Positions 1 through 9,433 of a DNA stretch of 64,000 bases are shown here, piece by piece. The DNA is taken from assembly GCF_002836475.1 (NCBI RefSeq), contig NZ_PJBJ01000030.1, forward strand, positions 1,116,001-1,180,000. Direction: 5' to 3'. This stretch comes from Flavobacterium sp. ALD4 (GTDB lineage: Bacteria; Bacteroidota; Bacteroidia; Flavobacteriales; Flavobacteriaceae). The stretch's first letter is position 1; each line of letters starts with the position of its first letter. The position numbers and the translations under genes were made by a program. The notes beneath the pieces are model-generated. The model was not told the DNA's origin. It ran no database searches and saw only the letters and a program-made list of their open reading frames with translations.

Positions 1-493
1 CCTTAAAATGATTGAGTATAAGACAGCGGTTCTTGTGGCTGCAGCCATGAAAATGGGAGCTATAGTAGCTGAAGCTTCAGTGGAAAATGCTGAGTTGATT
101 TATGAGTTTGGGTTAAATTTAGGTTTGGCTTTTCAATTGCAGGACGATTATCTTGATGCTTTTGGCAATCCAAAAACTTTTGGAAAGCGAGTAGGGGGTG
201 ATATTATAGAAAATAAAAAAACATACTTGTATTTAAAAGCTATCGCGTTTTCTTCAAAAGAAGAAGCAGCTCAATTACAGCAGTTATTTTCGACGCAGCT
301 TGAGGATAATTTAGTTAAAATTGACTCCGTAAAAGAAATTTTTAATAATTCAGGAGCATCTAAAGCGACTCAAGACGCAATACAAGATTATACTTTTAAG
401 GCTTTTGAAACCTTGGAAAAAATGAATATCGAAGAAGCGAAAAAGGATGTATTAAGAGTTTTTGGCAAAAATTTAATGGGGCGAAAGGTTTGA
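1..493 (+). CDS. Polyprenyl diphosphate synthase, C-terminal part
   Basis: Trans-isoprenyl diphosphate synthase of the farnesyl/geranylgeranyl type, which condenses isopentenyl diphosphate with an allylic diphosphate in the cytosol. The reading frame is open from base 2, so the N-terminal half, including the first Asp-rich motif, lies outside the window. The visible part holds the second Asp-rich motif (QDDYLDAFG, about residue 45 of the fragment) that binds Mg-diphosphate, followed by the GGDI..NKKTYL segment typical of the family. The ATG at base 8 is an internal methionine, not the start. Chain length of the product cannot be told from this half. Family assignment is secure. Confidence 0.9.
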   Translation, partial: LKMIEYKTAVLVAAAMKMGAIVAEASVENAELIYEFGLNLGLAFQLQDDYLDAFGNPKTFGKRVGGDIIENKKTYLYLKAIAFSSKEEAAQLQQLFSTQLEDNLVKIDSVKEIFNNSGASKATQDAIQDYTFKAFETLEKMNIEEAKKDVLRVFGKNLMGRKV

Positions 494-556
494 TTTTGCA
501 GATAGTTATGCAAAATATCTAGTCGAAAAATCAACAGTATACAATCAAAAACAACC

Positions 557-910
557 ATGTTTATAGCTCCTAAAAATACAGATTTACTATTTTCTGAAGC
601 AGAAAAAGAAGCTTTATATCTTAAATTAGTTGAACAAATTAATAAGGATTTTAATTTAGCCAATGAAGCGATAGATTTTCCAATCAGTATTTCTCCCAAT
701 GAATTAAAAATTCAATTGCATGAAAAAATATATCGATTGATTCAGTACAAATTTGCCGAATACCTCAATCTGCTATATATTATCGATGTCTCTGAAGATG
801 AAGTCAAAAAAATGGACGGTTCAGATTTGGTCATATTGGCAGAGCAGGTCTCTTTTCTGATACTAAAAAGAGAATGGCAAAAAGTTTGGTTTAAAAATAA
901 ATACAGTTAG
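557..910 (+). CDS. Conserved hypothetical protein, 117 aa
   Basis: Small soluble, acidic, helix-rich protein that I do not recognise. It starts with MFIAPKN and has no signal peptide, membrane segment or Cys/His metal motif. It lies 63 bases downstream of the polyprenyl synthase on the same strand, so it may be cotranscribed with it, and is followed by a convergent beta-barrel gene. A minus-strand frame overlapping its 5' end (388-699) is a shadow. No function is inferred. Confidence 0.65.
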   Translation: MFIAPKNTDLLFSEAEKEALYLKLVEQINKDFNLANEAIDFPISISPNELKIQLHEKIYRLIQYKFAEYLNLLYIIDVSEDEVKKMDGSDLVILAEQVSFLILKREWQKVWFKNKYS

Positions 911-991
911 AGGATCGGTTTTATTGGGTTTAACGCGCGACTACCTTCGGTTCTTTAGTCTATTCTCTTTAATCTATATTCTATTTCTTTC

Positions 992-1534
992 TCAAAAATA
1001 AACCCTGACAAAAGGCATGAAAGCGCTACCGTAAATATTATTGGTATCGTTTAGTACATTGTAACGGGCTCCTATGGTCGCATTTCCGCTACGGTATCCA
1101 GCTCCTAAAAACAAACCGGTATTCCAATAATCTTGAGAGTTACTGTTAGATCCATCTAAATTGATATTGACACGCAGCTCTTCTAATTCGGCAGAAAGCT
1201 GGATTGCTTGAATGGGATTAAACAACCCTATAATACTGCCGCCATATAAATGGGACGCATAGTAATTTCGTTGTTTTAGATAGGTGTATTGAGCTCCAAT
1301 ACCTAAAGCTACATACTCATTAAAATTATAAATGGCACTTGGAGCCAAAGAAATATCAGTATAATCAGATCCAAAGCCTAAACCAATTCCTCCTCCATAC
1401 TGGACATTTTTCCAGAAATTACCGCTCAATTTAGGTGTAATTGTTTGTTGTTGTGCCAACAAAGTATTTGAAATTAATGTGCTAAAGACAATCAAAACGG
1501 ACTTTGAAATAGTCTTATATCGGTTTTTTCGCAT
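992..1534 (-). CDS. Outer-membrane beta-barrel-like protein, 180 aa
   Basis: Predicted secreted or outer-membrane protein. The first 27 residues form a signal peptide (basic start, hydrophobic core, cleavage near LLAQQ). The rest alternates Gly/aromatic strands and ends in an aromatic residue (FVRVYF), as outer-membrane barrels do. It is divergent from sucA, with about 105 bases between the starts. Proteins of this kind next to sucA are sometimes labelled alpha-ketoglutarate decarboxylase in databases; nothing in this sequence supports an enzyme, and I think that label is copied from the neighbour. The role is unknown; a small barrel or porin-like protein is the best reading. Confidence 0.7.
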   Translation of the reverse strand: MRKNRYKTISKSVLIVFSTLISNTLLAQQQTITPKLSGNFWKNVQYGGGIGLGFGSDYTDISLAPSAIYNFNEYVALGIGAQYTYLKQRNYYASHLYGGSIIGLFNPIQAIQLSAELEELRVNINLDGSNSNSQDYWNTGLFLGAGYRSGNATIGARYNVLNDTNNIYGSAFMPFVRVYF

Positions 1535-1595
1535 AAGTATTTATTCTTTTAACATATTAATATATAAAAGTAAATATAAATTTAGCGGATTATTG

Positions 1596-1603
1596 TACTT
1601 TTG
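1596..1603 (+). promoter_or_regulatory. Candidate promoter of sucA (TACTTTTG)
   Basis: Matches the Bacteroidota -7 consensus TAnnTTTG. It predicts transcription from about 1610, roughly 30 bases before the sucA ATG at 1641, and is embedded in the small dyad GTAC-TTTT-GTAC. No clear TTG lies 19 nt upstream. It rules out the longer open frame that begins at 1479 inside the divergent gene. Confidence 0.5.
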
Positions 1604-1640
1604 TACGACTATTTTAACTAAAAGTATATTCACTAATATT

Positions 1641-4418
1641 ATGGATAGGTTTTCATTTCTAAACGCAGCACATACAGAATTTTTCGCACAATTATACGAT
1701 CAGTACTTAGACAACCCAGATAGCGTAGAGCCAAGTTGGAGAAGTTTTTTTCAAGGTTTTGACTTTGGAATGGAATCCTTCGACGGGGAGGCTCCAGCAC
1801 AAAGCGTTGCCAGCCCATCTGCTGGAACCGCTGACTATGATCAAATTTCGGAAAAACTTCACAAAGAATTTAACGTACTAAAACTGATAGAAGGGTACCG
1901 TACCCGTGGGCATCTGTTTACAAAAACAAATCCCGTTAGAGACAGAAGGGTTTTTGAACCTTCCCTCGATATCAGTAATTTTGGACTTTCATCTGCGGAT
2001 TTAAATACCGTTTTTGATGCCGGTAAAATAGTAGGCAAGGTGCCTTCTACACTTACTGAAATAATAGCACATCTAGATGCTATCTATTGCCAGCACATTG
2101 GTGTTGAATATATGTACATAAGAAAGCCAGAGATTGTTCAATGGATACAAGAAAAAGTAGGACAAAACGACAACTTGCCCGGCTTTTCAGTTGATCAGAA
2201 GAAATCAATTCTTCGGAAATTAAATGAAGCAGTTTCTTTTGAGAACTTTTTGCACACTAAATACGTGGGTCAAAAACGTTTCTCATTGGAAGGAGGAGAG
2301 TCAATAATTCCAGCTCTCGACACATTAATTGAAAGAGCTGCCGAGATGGGAGTGGAGCAATTTGTAATGGGAATGGCACATCGTGGCCGTTTAAATATAT
2401 TGGCAAACATATTTGGCAAATCTACGCAAGATATTTTTGGAGAATTCGAAGGTAAAGATTACGATAAAGAATATTTTGACGGTGATGTTAAGTATCACTT
2501 AGGGCTTACTGCTGATAAGACAACAAGAACAGGGAAGAAAATCAATATCAACTTGGCGCCTAATCCTTCACACCTTGAAACAGTAGGTGCAGTAATCGAA
2601 GGAATTACAAGAGCGAAACAAGATAAGTATTTCCCGAATGACTTTTCAAAAGTATTACCTATTGCCGTTCACGGTGATGCTGCGATTGCGGGACAAGGGA
2701 TACTTTATGAAATTGTACAAATGGCTCAATTAGAGGGGTATAAGACAGGTGGTACAATTCACATTGTAATTAATAACCAAGTTGGTTTTACAACAAATTA
2801 CTTAGATGCGCGATCGTCAACTTATTGCACAGATGTAGCTAAAGTAACTTTATCTCCAGTGCTTCATGTAAATGCAGATGATGCTGAAGCAGTGGTGCAC
2901 GCTATGATTTTTGCATTGGATTTTAGAATGCGATTTGCACGCGATGTATTTATTGACTTATTAGGATATAGAAAGTACGGTCATAACGAAGGTGATGAAC
3001 CTCGTTTTACGCAACCGGTGCTCTATAAAATTATTGCAAAACATAAAAACCCTAGAGATATTTATGCTGACAAATTAATAGCTGATGGTATAATTGACGC
3101 CACTCATGTAAAAAGTCTTGAAAAGGAATACAAAGCTGATCTGGAAATGAACCTAGAAGCTTCTCGTAAGAAAGATTTAACAATAATCACACCGTTCATG
3201 AGAAATGAATGGTTAGGTTTTGAGCAGGTCACTGACGTACAAATGCTGGAAAAGGTAGATACTTCCTACTCAAAAGCTGGGTTAACTCAGGTCGCTGATG
3301 CTGTTTGTAATTTGCCAACGGACAAAAAGTTTATCAATAAAATTCAAAAGTTAATCAACGATAGAAAAACAATGTTTTTCGATACAAACAGGCTTGATTG
3401 GGGAATGGCTGAGCATTTAGCTTATGGATCCTTACTACAGGAAGGTTTTGATGTTCGTATTTCTGGACAAGATGTAGAACGTGGAACTTTCTCTCATCGT
3501 CATGCGGTCGTAAAAGTAGAAGACTCTGAAGAAGAAGTAACATTAATCGATAGATTGGAAGGTAAAAATGGAAACTTTAATATCTACAACTCGTTATTGT
3601 CTGAATACGGAGTTTTAGGGTTTGATTATGGATATGCATTAGCAAATCCAAATACCTTAACAATTTGGGAAGCGCAATTTGGAGATTTCAGTAACGGAGC
3701 CCAGATTATGATAGACCAATACATTTCATGTGGGGAGGATAAGTGGAACAATCAAAACGGGATTGTTTTATTATTGCCTCATGGATATGAAGGACAAGGG
3801 GCAGAGCACTCGTCAGGAAGAATGGAGCGCTATTTGCAATTATGTGCAAGACAAAACATGTATGTAGCTGATTGTACAACACCCGCTAACTTTTTTCACT
3901 TGTTGAGAAGGCAAATGAAAACGAAATTTCGCAAGCCACTTATCGTGTTTACCCCTAAGAGTTTATTGCGTGATTCAAGATGCGTTTCTACTATTGAAGA
4001 ATTCGAAAACGGAAGTTTTCAGGAAACGATCGATGACGATACTGTGAATAAAGCAGATGTTAAAACTTTAGTTTTCTGTACTGGTAAATTCTATTACGAG
4101 CTTACCGCCGAAAGAGAGAAAAATGAACGCAAAGACGTAGCGATTGTAAGAATAGAGCAATTGTTCCCGTTACCGGTAGCGCAGTTAAAAGCAATCATAG
4201 CAAAATATCCAAATGCTGACGATTACGTTTGGGCACAAGAAGAGCCAAAAAATATGGGGGCATATAGCTTCATGTTAATGAACTTCAACTTAGTAAAATG
4301 GAGATTGGCGTCTTTGAAGGCCTATTCTGCATCAGCTTCAGGAAGCTCCACGAGAGCTAAACGCCGTATGGCAGATGCAATACGAATGGTTTTTGATAAA
4401 GATTTATTTAATAATTAG
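1641..4418 (+). CDS. sucA: 2-oxoglutarate dehydrogenase E1 component
   Basis: Thiamine-diphosphate-dependent E1 subunit of the TCA-cycle 2-oxoglutarate dehydrogenase complex, which decarboxylates 2-oxoglutarate and passes succinyl to the lipoyl group of E2. It has 925 residues, close to the usual ~930. Visible are the N-terminal E2-binding segment (FLNAAHTEFFAQLYDQYL), MAHRGRLN near residue 245, the ThDP-binding HGDAAIAGQG near 344 with NNQVGF near 378, and a C-terminal transketolase-like half. The frame is open back to 1479, but that stretch overlaps the divergent barrel gene and precedes the promoter, so the ATG at 1641 is chosen. sucB follows 157 bases downstream and is probably cotranscribed. 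Confidence 0.97.
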   Translation: MDRFSFLNAAHTEFFAQLYDQYLDNPDSVEPSWRSFFQGFDFGMESFDGEAPAQSVASPSAGTADYDQISEKLHKEFNVLKLIEGYRTRGHLFTKTNPVRDRRVFEPSLDISNFGLSSADLNTVFDAGKIVGKVPSTLTEIIAHLDAIYCQHIGVEYMYIRKPEIVQWIQEKVGQNDNLPGFSVDQKKSILRKLNEAVSFENFLHTKYVGQKRFSLEGGESIIPALDTLIERAAEMGVEQFVMGMAHRGRLNILANIFGKSTQDIFGEFEGKDYDKEYFDGDVKYHLGLTADKTTRTGKKININLAPNPSHLETVGAVIEGITRAKQDKYFPNDFSKVLPIAVHGDAAIAGQGILYEIVQMAQLEGYKTGGTIHIVINNQVGFTTNYLDARSSTYCTDVAKVTLSPVLHVNADDAEAVVHAMIFALDFRMRFARDVFIDLLGYRKYGHNEGDEPRFTQPVLYKIIAKHKNPRDIYADKLIADGIIDATHVKSLEKEYKADLEMNLEASRKKDLTIITPFMRNEWLGFEQVTDVQMLEKVDTSYSKAGLTQVADAVCNLPTDKKFINKIQKLINDRKTMFFDTNRLDWGMAEHLAYGSLLQEGFDVRISGQDVERGTFSHRHAVVKVEDSEEEVTLIDRLEGKNGNFNIYNSLLSEYGVLGFDYGYALANPNTLTIWEAQFGDFSNGAQIMIDQYISCGEDKWNNQNGIVLLLPHGYEGQGAEHSSGRMERYLQLCARQNMYVADCTTPANFFHLLRRQMKTKFRKPLIVFTPKSLLRDSRCVSTIEEFENGSFQETIDDDTVNKADVKTLVFCTGKFYYELTAEREKNERKDVAIVRIEQLFPLPVAQLKAIIAKYPNADDYVWAQEEPKNMGAYSFMLMNFNLVKWRLASLKAYSASASGSSTRAKRRMADAIRMVFDKDLFNN

Positions 4419-4575
4419 AGGCTATTTTCTAATACCGAAGTCCGTGATGCTTCAACTAAGTTAAAAAGTTGGGGCAGCGTTTTCCGTCAGAGCTAAAATA
4501 CGAGTACAAAATAAGCAGTAGTTGTTGTTAAAACAATTCGAATAATAAAAATTCATAATTTAAAAATTATACAAG

Positions 4576-5799
4576 ATGATTTTAGAAATGAAAGTCCCAT
4601 CACCAGGGGAGTCTATAACAGAAGTTGAAATTGCAACTTGGTTGGTAAAAGACGGAGATTATGTAGAGAAAGACCAAGCAATTGCTGAGGTTGACTCTGA
4701 TAAAGCAACTCTAGAGTTACCTGCGGAAGCGAGTGGGATTATCACATTAAAAGCGGAAGAAGGTGATGCAGTGGCAGTAGGAGCAGTAGTTTGTTTAATT
4801 GACACAGAAGGAGCTAAACCAGAAGGTTCTGACTCAGAAGCGGCTCCGGCAGCTCCGGTTGCCGAAGCGCCAAAAGCAGTGGCTCCAGCTCCAGCAGCAG
4901 CCGCTCCGGCCGCAACATATGCTTCAGGAACACCATCTCCAGCTGCAAGAAAAATTCTAGACGAAAAAAACATAGCATCTACTGCAGTTAAAGGAACAGG
5001 AAAAGACGGAAGGATTACTAAAGATGATGCCGTAAATGCTACGCCATCTATGGGAACTCCTACCGGAGGAAGCCGTGCATCTGAGCGTACAAAACTGTCA
5101 ATGTTACGTCGTAAAGTAGCAGAAAGGTTGGTTACCGCTAAAAATGAAACAGCCATGTTGACTACTTTTAATGAAGTAAACATGACGCCTATCAACTTGA
5201 TTCGTAACGAGTACAAAGAAGCATTCAAAGCAAAACACGCGGGTGTTGGTTTAGGATATATGTCTTTCTTTACAAAAGCGGTTACAAGAGCATTGAAATT
5301 ATATCCAGATGTCAACTCTATGATGGATGGGGATTATAAAATTGCTTACGATTTCTGTGATATCTCAATCGCAGTTTCAGGACCAAAAGGACTAATGGTT
5401 CCTGTTGTCCGTAATGCAGAGAATTTGACTTTCCGTGGCGTAGAAGCTGATATCAAAAGATTAGCTATCAGAGCACGTGATGGACAAATCACTGTTGATG
5501 ATATGACTGGTGGTACCTTTACAATTACCAATGGTGGTGTATTTGGAAGCATGTTGTCTACTCCAATTATCAACCCTCCACAATCAGGAATTCTGGGAAT
5601 GCACAACATTATCGAACGTCCAATTGCCGTAAACGGTAAGGTAGAAATTCATCCAATGATGTATGTTGCACTTTCATATGACCATAGGATTATTGATGGT
5701 AAAGAGTCTGTTGGTTTCTTGGTTGCTGTTAAAGAAGCGCTAGAAAACCCAATGGAGTTATTATTGGATAATGACCCTAAGAAAGCTTTCGAGTTATAA
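4576..5799 (+). CDS. sucB: Dihydrolipoyllysine-residue succinyltransferase (E2 of 2-oxoglutarate dehydrogenase)
   Basis: E2 core of the 2-oxoglutarate dehydrogenase complex, moving succinyl from lipoate to CoA. The 407 residues have the standard order: one lipoyl domain (1-76) with the lipoylated Lys43 in DSDKATLE; an Ala/Pro linker (about 85-115); a peripheral E3-binding domain (about 118-155, [20 protein letters not shown]); and the catalytic domain (from about 175) with active-site His370 and Asp374 in DHRIIDG. The Ala/Pro linker is common in this enzyme class. A rho-independent terminator follows, closing a sucA-sucB unit. E3 (lpd) is not in the window. Confidence 0.97.
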   Translation: MILEMKVPSPGESITEVEIATWLVKDGDYVEKDQAIAEVDSDKATLELPAEASGIITLKAEEGDAVAVGAVVCLIDTEGAKPEGSDSEAAPAAPVAEAPKAVAPAPAAAAPAATYASGTPSPAARKILDEKNIASTAVKGTGKDGRITKDDAVNATPSMGTPTGGSRASERTKLSMLRRKVAERLVTAKNETAMLTTFNEVNMTPINLIRNEYKEAFKAKHAGVGLGYMSFFTKAVTRALKLYPDVNSMMDGDYKIAYDFCDISIAVSGPKGLMVPVVRNAENLTFRGVEADIKRLAIRARDGQITVDDMTGGTFTITNGGVFGSMLSTPIINPPQSGILGMHNIIERPIAVNGKVEIHPMMYVALSYDHRIIDGKESVGFLVAVKEALENPMELLLDNDPKKAFEL

Positions 5800-5825
5800 G
5801 AATTATATTTTAAAATAACTAAAAG

Positions 5826-5856
5826 TCCCGTTTGACTATTCAAACGGGATTTTTTT
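5826..5856 (+). terminator. Rho-independent terminator after sucB
   Basis: Perfect 9-bp stem (TCCCGTTTG / CAAACGGGA, 5826-5834 and 5841-5849) with a 6-nt loop and a run of seven T. It sits between convergent sucB and urtE; the T-run is only on the plus strand. Confidence 0.9.
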
Positions 5857-5885
5857 GTGCTATACTTTAAAACTGTATAGGTCTT

Positions 5886-6584
5886 TTATAGTTTAATATT
5901 TTCAATAATCGAAGTTCGGTTTTCATCGGTAATGATTCCTCCATTTGTGATTTGTCCGCCTTGAAGGAAATAATAAGAACTTGATAAATTTAGTGCAAAA
6001 CCTACAAATTGTTCTACCAAAAGTACAGAAACATTCAATTCAGAGGTGATATTTTTTAATATTCTTCCTATTTCCTGTACGACATTGGGTTGTACTCCTT
6101 CGGCAGGTTCGTCTAGAATGATCATTTTAGGCTCTATGACAAGCATGCGAGCAATTGCCAATTGTTGTTGTTGTCCACCACTAAGCATGCCTCCTTTGCG
6201 TTTGCTGATTCCTTTTAAATCTGGGAAATACCCATACCCAATTTCAAGTGCTTTTTTTAAGTTCATTTTTCGAACTTCACAGCCTAATAAAAGATTTTCT
6301 TCTACTGTTAGATAAGGAAAAATCATACGTCCTTGCGGTACATATCCAATTCCTAATTGTGATATAGTTTCCGAATCCATTTTAGAGATATCATTTCCGT
6401 CAAAAATTATTTCTCCATTGGAAGTAGGCAGTAATCCCATAATAGCTTTTAAAAGAGTTGTTTTTCCAGCTCCATTACTTCCTATTATGGAACAAATTTC
6501 ATTTTTGGGGACCTTAATGTTGATATCGTGAATAGCCGCGGTTTCATCTGAATATCCAGCGGTCAAATTTTTTATTTCTAACAT
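5886..6584 (-). CDS. urtE: Urea ABC transporter ATP-binding protein UrtE
   Basis: Second ATPase of the Urt urea importer, of the LivF/branched-chain amino-acid family, acting on the inner face of the membrane. The 232 residues include Walker A GSNGAGKT (35-42), the ABC signature LSGGQQQQ near 135, and Walker B IILDEPAEG near 158. The PAEG after Walker B is usual in LivF/UrtE proteins. It is the last gene of a minus-strand operon (urtA, barrel, urtB, urtC, urtD, urtE), 50 bases after urtD. Substrate assignment as urea rests mainly on the adjacent urease operon and complete urt order; the protein alone would only say branched-chain-type transporter. Confidence 0.93.
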   Translation of the reverse strand: MLEIKNLTAGYSDETAAIHDINIKVPKNEICSIIGSNGAGKTTLLKAIMGLLPTSNGEIIFDGNDISKMDSETISQLGIGYVPQGRMIFPYLTVEENLLLGCEVRKMNLKKALEIGYGYFPDLKGISKRKGGMLSGGQQQQLAIARMLVIEPKMIILDEPAEGVQPNVVQEIGRILKNITSELNVSVLLVEQFVGFALNLSSSYYFLQGGQITNGGIITDENRTSIIENIKL

Positions 6585-6634
6585 TTTTATTTTATTATAA
6601 CGGTGTTGACTATTGGAGAGACTATATAATGAGT

Positions 6635-7405
6635 CTATTTTTGTCTCCCCAAATAAATCTCAATCACCTGTTGATTATTTACAATTTGATCAAAAGTACC
6701 ACGGTCTATTATCATACCTTCATGCATAACAAGTACAGTTGTAGAAAAATTGCTTACAAACTTCATGTCATGCTCTACTACAAACACAGTTCGGTCTTCA
6801 GCAATCTGGGTTAGTAATTCACCAGTTTTGTCGCGTTCGTTTGGAGACATTCCGGCTATGGGTTCATCAACTAATAGTAATTCGGGGCTGTTTATGATAG
6901 CCATTGCAATCTCTAGCCATTGTTTTTGCCCATGCGATAAAGATCCGCTAATAGAGCATTTAAATTGTAATAAATTTAATTTCTCTAGTGTTTCGTCAAT
7001 TAGAGCTTCTTGTTCTCCAGAAATTTTAGAATTGAAAAGATACCAAATAGTAGATTTTCCTGAAATTAAGGCTAATTTCATGTTTTCATAAACTGTTTGG
7101 TTATTAAAAATTGTCGGGTTTTGAAACTTTCGACTAATGCCTAAATGAACAATGTTTTCCGGTTTGTCGTTTTGGATTTCAGTATCTCCTTTATATATAA
7201 TTTTCCCTTTTGAAGTTTTGACTCTACCACAAATAGCATCCAGAATGGTAGTTTTTCCTGCGCCATTGGGGCCAATAATGAATTGAACTCCTTTTGCTGG
7301 GAAATCGATATTTATGTTATTTAGTGCTTTGTAGCCGTCAAAATTCACTTCGACATCATATAAACCAATAATGGGATCAATTAATCTGTAAAAATCTTTA
7401 TTCAT
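6635..7405 (-). CDS. urtD: Urea ABC transporter ATP-binding protein UrtD
   Basis: First ATPase of the Urt importer, LivG-like. Walker A is GPNGAGKT near residue 45, the signature region is LSHGQKQWLEIAMA near 150, and Walker B is LLLVDEPIAGMS. LSHGQKQWLEI in place of the usual LSGGQ is the known hallmark of UrtD and helps fix the whole operon as urea-specific. The frame is open to 7447, but the start MNKDFYRLID at 7405 is preferred: it leaves the common 8-base overlap with urtC, whereas the longer form would overlap by 50 bases. Length 256 aa. Confidence 0.94.
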   Translation of the reverse strand: MNKDFYRLIDPIIGLYDVEVNFDGYKALNNINIDFPAKGVQFIIGPNGAGKTTILDAICGRVKTSKGKIIYKGDTEIQNDKPENIVHLGISRKFQNPTIFNNQTVYENMKLALISGKSTIWYLFNSKISGEQEALIDETLEKLNLLQFKCSISGSLSHGQKQWLEIAMAIINSPELLLVDEPIAGMSPNERDKTGELLTQIAEDRTVFVVEHDMKFVSNFSTTVLVMHEGMIIDRGTFDQIVNNQQVIEIYLGRQK

Positions 7406-8429
7406 TTTTAGTTTTGTTAAATACGTTGTAAAACCATTTTTTCTCAATTAAGCTTCCTATAATCCCTTTTGGAACTATTATAGTGGCCGTAATGAATAGA
7501 AAACCATAAAAATACCACCAGTACTCTGGCATGGATTCAGAAAAACTAGTTTTAGCATAGTTTATTACTAATGCCCCAACGATTGGACCCAATAACGTAG
7601 CTCTTCCTCCGATAGCTACCCAAATCACAAACTCGGTAGACATTAAGATACTCATAATTGAGGGGGATATAATTCCCACAATAGGTACAAATAATGCGCC
7701 TGCAATCCCTGCTATTGCAGCTGATGTTGCTAGTGTAAGTATTTTGAAGGAGTCTGTTTTGTAACCTAAAAAACGAAGTCTTGTTTCTCTATCTCTGATA
7801 GCTCTTATAATTGCTCCAGCGTGCGTATTAAGCATGAATTTGCAAATAAAATAGATTGCGATTAATACGGCTACTACAATTAGGTATAATATTTTAATTA
7901 AAGTTGGGTCGCCTAAGGGGTATCCAAATAATCCTTTAAATCCTGTGATTCCGTTTGATCCACCTGTTAAACCTTGTTGGCCTATAAAAAGTATAGACAT
8001 TATTAGTGTTATGGCTTGACTAATAATGGTAAAATAGACCCCTTTAGTTCCTGATTTAAAAAGTGGTATTCCAACTAGTAAAGCAAGAGACACAGGTAAA
8101 ATAACAACCATTGCTAAGGCAACAGGAAGGTATTGAAAGGGTTTCCAGAACCAAGGTAGCGCTTCTATTCCGGACCATTCCATAAAATCAGGTAGGGGTT
8201 GGGATTGCAACTTGAGGTACATAGCCATAGCGTAACCGCCAAGAGCAAAATAGACACCATGTCCCAAGCTCAAAATACCACTATAACCCCATAATAGATT
8301 GATAGAGATTGCTACTATTGAAAATACTAAAAACTTACTTAGTAAAGAAAGACGGAAATCTGATAATACAAAAATTGGAACAATTATGAGGATTGCAATT
8401 AATAATATAGATATTGTTTTTTGTTTCAT
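7398..8429 (-). CDS. urtC: Urea ABC transporter permease UrtC
   Basis: Inner-membrane permease of the LivM type, 343 aa, with about nine hydrophobic segments. The family stretch SINLLWGYSGILSLGHGVYFALGGYAMAM starts near residue 42 (only part of this is diagnostic: GHG.YFALGGY). RDRETRLRFLGY near residue 215 is the cytoplasmic EAA-like loop that contacts the ATPases. It overlaps urtD by 8 bases and lies 18 bases after urtB. It forms the translocation pore with UrtB. Confidence 0.94.
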   Translation of the reverse strand: MKQKTISILLIAILIIVPIFVLSDFRLSLLSKFLVFSIVAISINLLWGYSGILSLGHGVYFALGGYAMAMYLKLQSQPLPDFMEWSGIEALPWFWKPFQYLPVALAMVVILPVSLALLVGIPLFKSGTKGVYFTIISQAITLIMSILFIGQQGLTGGSNGITGFKGLFGYPLGDPTLIKILYLIVVAVLIAIYFICKFMLNTHAGAIIRAIRDRETRLRFLGYKTDSFKILTLATSAAIAGIAGALFVPIVGIISPSIMSILMSTEFVIWVAIGGRATLLGPIVGALVINYAKTSFSESMPEYWWYFYGFLFITATIIVPKGIIGSLIEKKWFYNVFNKTKNE

Positions 8430-8447
8430 TTTTTATAATTCAAAAGA

Positions 8448-9341
8448 TTAATCAATGGTTCTGTCCTTCATTGGCGATAGGCCTTGAGGTTTGTACTGAA
8501 GGGTGATAAGTACTAAACACAAAATAATTACTTTGGCCATGCTAGAGCTTGTAATACTTTCGATAAAAGGACTGCTCATACCAATTAATAAGGCGCCCAA
8601 GACAGACCCTCTTAAACCTCCAATTCCTCCTAAAATCACCACCAAAAAAGTATCAATGATATAATTTTGTCCTGTTGATGGTCCAATTGAACCTAGCATC
8701 GAGATACAAATCCCTGCAATTCCTGCAAGTCCACAACCAAATGAAAAGGCAAAGGAATCTGCTTTTTTTGTATTGATACCAATGCAAGCTGCCATAGAGC
8801 GGTTTTGCATCACCGATTGAAGAATTCGTCCTTTGGGAGTTTTGTACATGAAATAATATACAAATAGACACAACAAAAGAGAAATAAAAATAATTAAGAT
8901 TCTATTATAGGGTAGTGTAATGTCTTCTGAAACTTTCCAGCCAGTATTTAAAATTTTAGGCATTGGAGCATTTACATTGTTAGAGCCAAAAATGTTGCGA
9001 GCAAGTTGTTGCAGAATTAAACTGACTCCCCATGTAGCCAGAATACTATCTAAAGGGCGGGCGTATAATCTTTTGATAATAAATTTTTCGACGAGAAAGC
9101 CAATTCCAAAAGAAAGTATAAACGAAAGGAAAAATGCTATTAATAAGGTAAACCAAGTGCCTTCATTTCCTAATACTAGACTTACAATATAGCTGCTGTA
9201 ACAGCCAATCATTATAAATTCACCATGAGCAAAATTGATTACTCCCATCATTCCAAAAACAATACTCAGCCCTATTGAAGTGAGTAGAAGGATAGAGCTT
9301 ATACTTAATCCGTTGAATAAAAAGGGTAGAATATCTCCCAT
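8448..9341 (-). CDS. urtB: Urea ABC transporter permease UrtB
   Basis: Inner-membrane permease of the LivH type. The core has the family signatures GMMGVINFAHGEFIMIGCY (about 25-43) and the EAA-like loop with QNRSMAACIGI, plus a Gly-rich GGIGGLRGSVLGALLIG segment near the end. I choose MGDILPFLF at 9341 (297 aa); the frame also opens at 9368, but that codon lies inside a long intercistronic hairpin (9364-9416). Many UrtB proteins outside Bacteroidota carry an extra N-terminal periplasmic domain; it is absent here, so this is the short form. Confidence 0.93.
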   Translation of the reverse strand: MGDILPFLFNGLSISSILLLTSIGLSIVFGMMGVINFAHGEFIMIGCYSSYIVSLVLGNEGTWFTLLIAFFLSFILSFGIGFLVEKFIIKRLYARPLDSILATWGVSLILQQLARNIFGSNNVNAPMPKILNTGWKVSEDITLPYNRILIIFISLLLCLFVYYFMYKTPKGRILQSVMQNRSMAACIGINTKKADSFAFSFGCGLAGIAGICISMLGSIGPSTGQNYIIDTFLVVILGGIGGLRGSVLGALLIGMSSPFIESITSSSMAKVIILCLVLITLQYKPQGLSPMKDRTID

Positions 9342-9363
9342 GACTTTATAATTTTTTGTTAAA

Positions 9364-9416
9364 AGCATACAGATATCATGAATTAATACTTGATTATTTC
9401 ATGAAATCTGTATGCT
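9364..9416 (-). promoter_or_regulatory. Long intercistronic hairpin between the barrel gene and urtB
   Basis: A 19-bp inverted repeat with one mismatch (arms 9364-9382 and 9398-9416) around a 15-nt loop, lying wholly in the gap between the barrel gene stop (9434) and urtB. There is no T-run, so it is more likely an mRNA stability or processing element, or a partial attenuator, than a simple terminator. Confidence 0.65.
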
Positions 9417-9433
9417 GAAAATGTGCGTTATTT

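Noticed and set aside
1479-1640. Upstream extension of sucA
   Set aside because: Overlaps the divergent barrel gene and precedes the TACTTTTG promoter; family N-terminus begins at 1641.
4659-5315. Minus-strand 218-aa open frame opposite sucB
   Set aside because: Mirror of the Ala-rich lipoyl/linker coding sequence; no start context or family.
8653-8871. Minus-strand 72-aa frame within urtB
   Set aside because: Out-of-frame shadow of the permease gene.
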